53,191 bases of DNA from assembly GCA_021732405.1 (NCBI GenBank), contig JAKFVB010000019.1, positions 1 to 53,191 on the forward strand, read 5' to 3'. Below the pieces are notes generated by a model, which had not been told where the DNA came from, searched no databases, and saw only the letters and a program-made list of their open reading frames with translations. Source of the stretch: Methylotenera sp. GTDB taxonomy: Bacteria > Pseudomonadota > Gammaproteobacteria > Burkholderiales > Methylophilaceae. The position numbers and the translations under genes were made by a program. Positions 52,333 through 53,191 of this stretch are shown in pieces. How positions within the stretch are numbered: position 1 is the first letter of the stretch; each line of letters opens with the position of its first letter.

Positions 52333-53191
52333 TTATTTTTCTTCTTGTAATTGAATGCGGCTATACAACGTTGTACGGTTAATGCCTAGCATTTTTGCGG
52401 CTTGGCTCAAGTTGCCGTGCGTGATTTTCATTGCGGCTTCAACGTAAGCTTTTTCCCAAGATTTTAATACTTGGTCTAAATTAACATTCGCTTCGTTTTG
52501 TAAATGTTGCAGCGCGTAACCGGATAAATCACCGTTATTGGTGACTGTTGGCACGCCATCAATCTCATTTTGGCGCGACAAGTCTAACTCTGCCGAAAGC
52601 TGTACTTCATTGACTGTTTGCCCAGCATACTTAGCAATTAGGCGAATAATGATATTACGCAACTCGCGTACATTGCCTGGAAAGTGATAACTTAACCAGC
52701 GTGATTGCGCTTTTGTATCCAGCTTAAACGATTGCTGGCCTGTTTCGCGCGCATAAAAGTCATTAAAATGCTGCAACAAAATCAGGCTATCTTCAGCTAA
52801 ATCTCGCAAGGGCGGCACTTTAACCGCAAATACACTTAAGCGATGATATAAATCGGATCTAAAATTACCTGCGCGCACTTCTGCGCGTAAATCTCTATTA
52901 GTTGCCGCCACCACGCGCGCCTTGCTTTTGCGCACTTGCGTTTCACCTACGCGGGTGTAATCGCCATTTTCTAGCACGCGCAATAATTTGGCCTGCATTT
53001 CTAATGGCAATTCGCCAATTTCATCTAAAAAAAGCGTGCCCTCAATCGCATCTTCAAAATAGCCTGTATTGGAATTATTAGCGCCCGTAAATGCGCCTTT
53101 TGCGTGGCCAAACAAAATAGATTCAGCCAGCATGGGTGAAATAGCCGCGCAATTAATCGATAAATATGGCGCCTTAGCGCGTTTGCTAAAG
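52333..53191 (-). CDS. Sigma-54-dependent Fis-family activator, truncated by the window edge
   Basis: The coding frame stays open to base 53191, so the N-terminal part is outside. The 286 visible residues contain INCAAISPMLAES, the sigma-54 contact loop GHAKGAFTGA, Walker B GTLFLDEIGELPL, ATNRDLRAEV, an arginine-finger-like PPLRDLAEDS, sensor II FPGNVRELRN, and a Fis-type helix-turn-helix (LSQAAKMLGINRTTLYSRI). This is a functional-looking enhancer-binding activator, in contrast to the degenerate NtrX. It stands first before the pilus-like locus, 24 bases ahead of the ATPase gene, and could control it or a distant target. Confidence 0.93.
   Translation of the reverse strand, partial: FSKRAKAPYLSINCAAISPMLAESILFGHAKGAFTGANNSNTGYFEDAIEGTLFLDEIGELPLEMQAKLLRVLENGDYTRVGETQVRKSKARVVAATNRDLRAEVRAGNFRSDLYHRLSVFAVKVPPLRDLAEDSLILLQHFNDFYARETGQQSFKLDTKAQSRWLSYHFPGNVRELRNIIIRLIAKYAGQTVNEVQLSAELDLSRQNEIDGVPTVTNNGDLSGYALQHLQNEANVNLDQVLKSWEKAYVEAAMKITHGNLSQAAKMLGINRTTLYSRIQLQEEK

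Overview
The window looks like a chromosomal segment of a Gram-negative betaproteobacterium of moderate to low GC, most plausibly a Methylophilaceae-type methylotroph. That placement is inference. It rests on gene order (dapF-DUF484-xerC; def-fmt-htpX-rsmB-DUF4390-ntrY-ntrX; kdsD-kdsC-lptC-lptA-lptB-rpoN-hpf-hprK-rapZ-PTS), on an S-adenosylhomocysteine (SAH) riboswitch before ahcY, and on protein sequence style. No rRNA, tRNA, CRISPR array or insertion sequence was recognised. No gene-free stretch exceeds 300 bases; the longest (about 295 bases, metK to ahcY) is filled by a terminator, a promoter and the riboswitch.

Layout. 1-1095: the 3' part of a very AT-rich membrane-protein gene, unlike everything after it. 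1245-3733 (minus): xerC, DUF484, dapF. 3897-7989 (plus): the activated-methyl cycle genes metK, ahcY and metF plus a small holin-like membrane protein, with the SAH riboswitch ahead of ahcY. 8062-10860 (minus): smg, dprA and a LysM protein. 11026-13868 (plus): def, fmt, htpX and a small orphan. 13887-14759 (minus): a sterol-desaturase-type enzyme. 14935-20483 (plus): rsmB, a DUF4390 protein and an NtrY/NtrX two-component pair whose NtrX has a degenerate AAA+ domain. 20505-21808 (minus): xth behind a BrnT-like toxin/antitoxin pair. 21951-35311 (minus): a long run from kdsD through LPS transport, sigma-54, hibernation factor, HPr kinase, RapZ and a permease-less PTS to prlC and an M15-like peptidase. 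35479-38469 (plus): a CPA2 antiporter behind a sigma-54-type promoter, and a ThiO-like oxidase. 38479-53191 (minus): a MoeB/ThiF-like enzyme, then a MSHA-type pilus/type II secretion-like locus and, at the edge, a truncated sigma-54 activator.

How the parts connect. MetK, AhcY and MetF make SAM, clear SAH and regenerate methyl donors, and the riboswitch ties AhcY to SAH level. The PTS proteins (EI, HPr, mannose-type EIIA, HPr kinase) sit with RapZ and RpoN without sugar permeases, which suggests regulation rather than transport. KdsD/KdsC and LptC/A/B serve LPS synthesis and export. The pilus-like locus encodes inner-membrane platform, ATPase, secretin and two unusual pilin-like proteins, but no obvious major pilin, prepilin peptidase or retraction ATPase. 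I consider it the least ordinary system here, followed by the degenerate NtrX and the near-leaderless toxin-antitoxin-xth unit.
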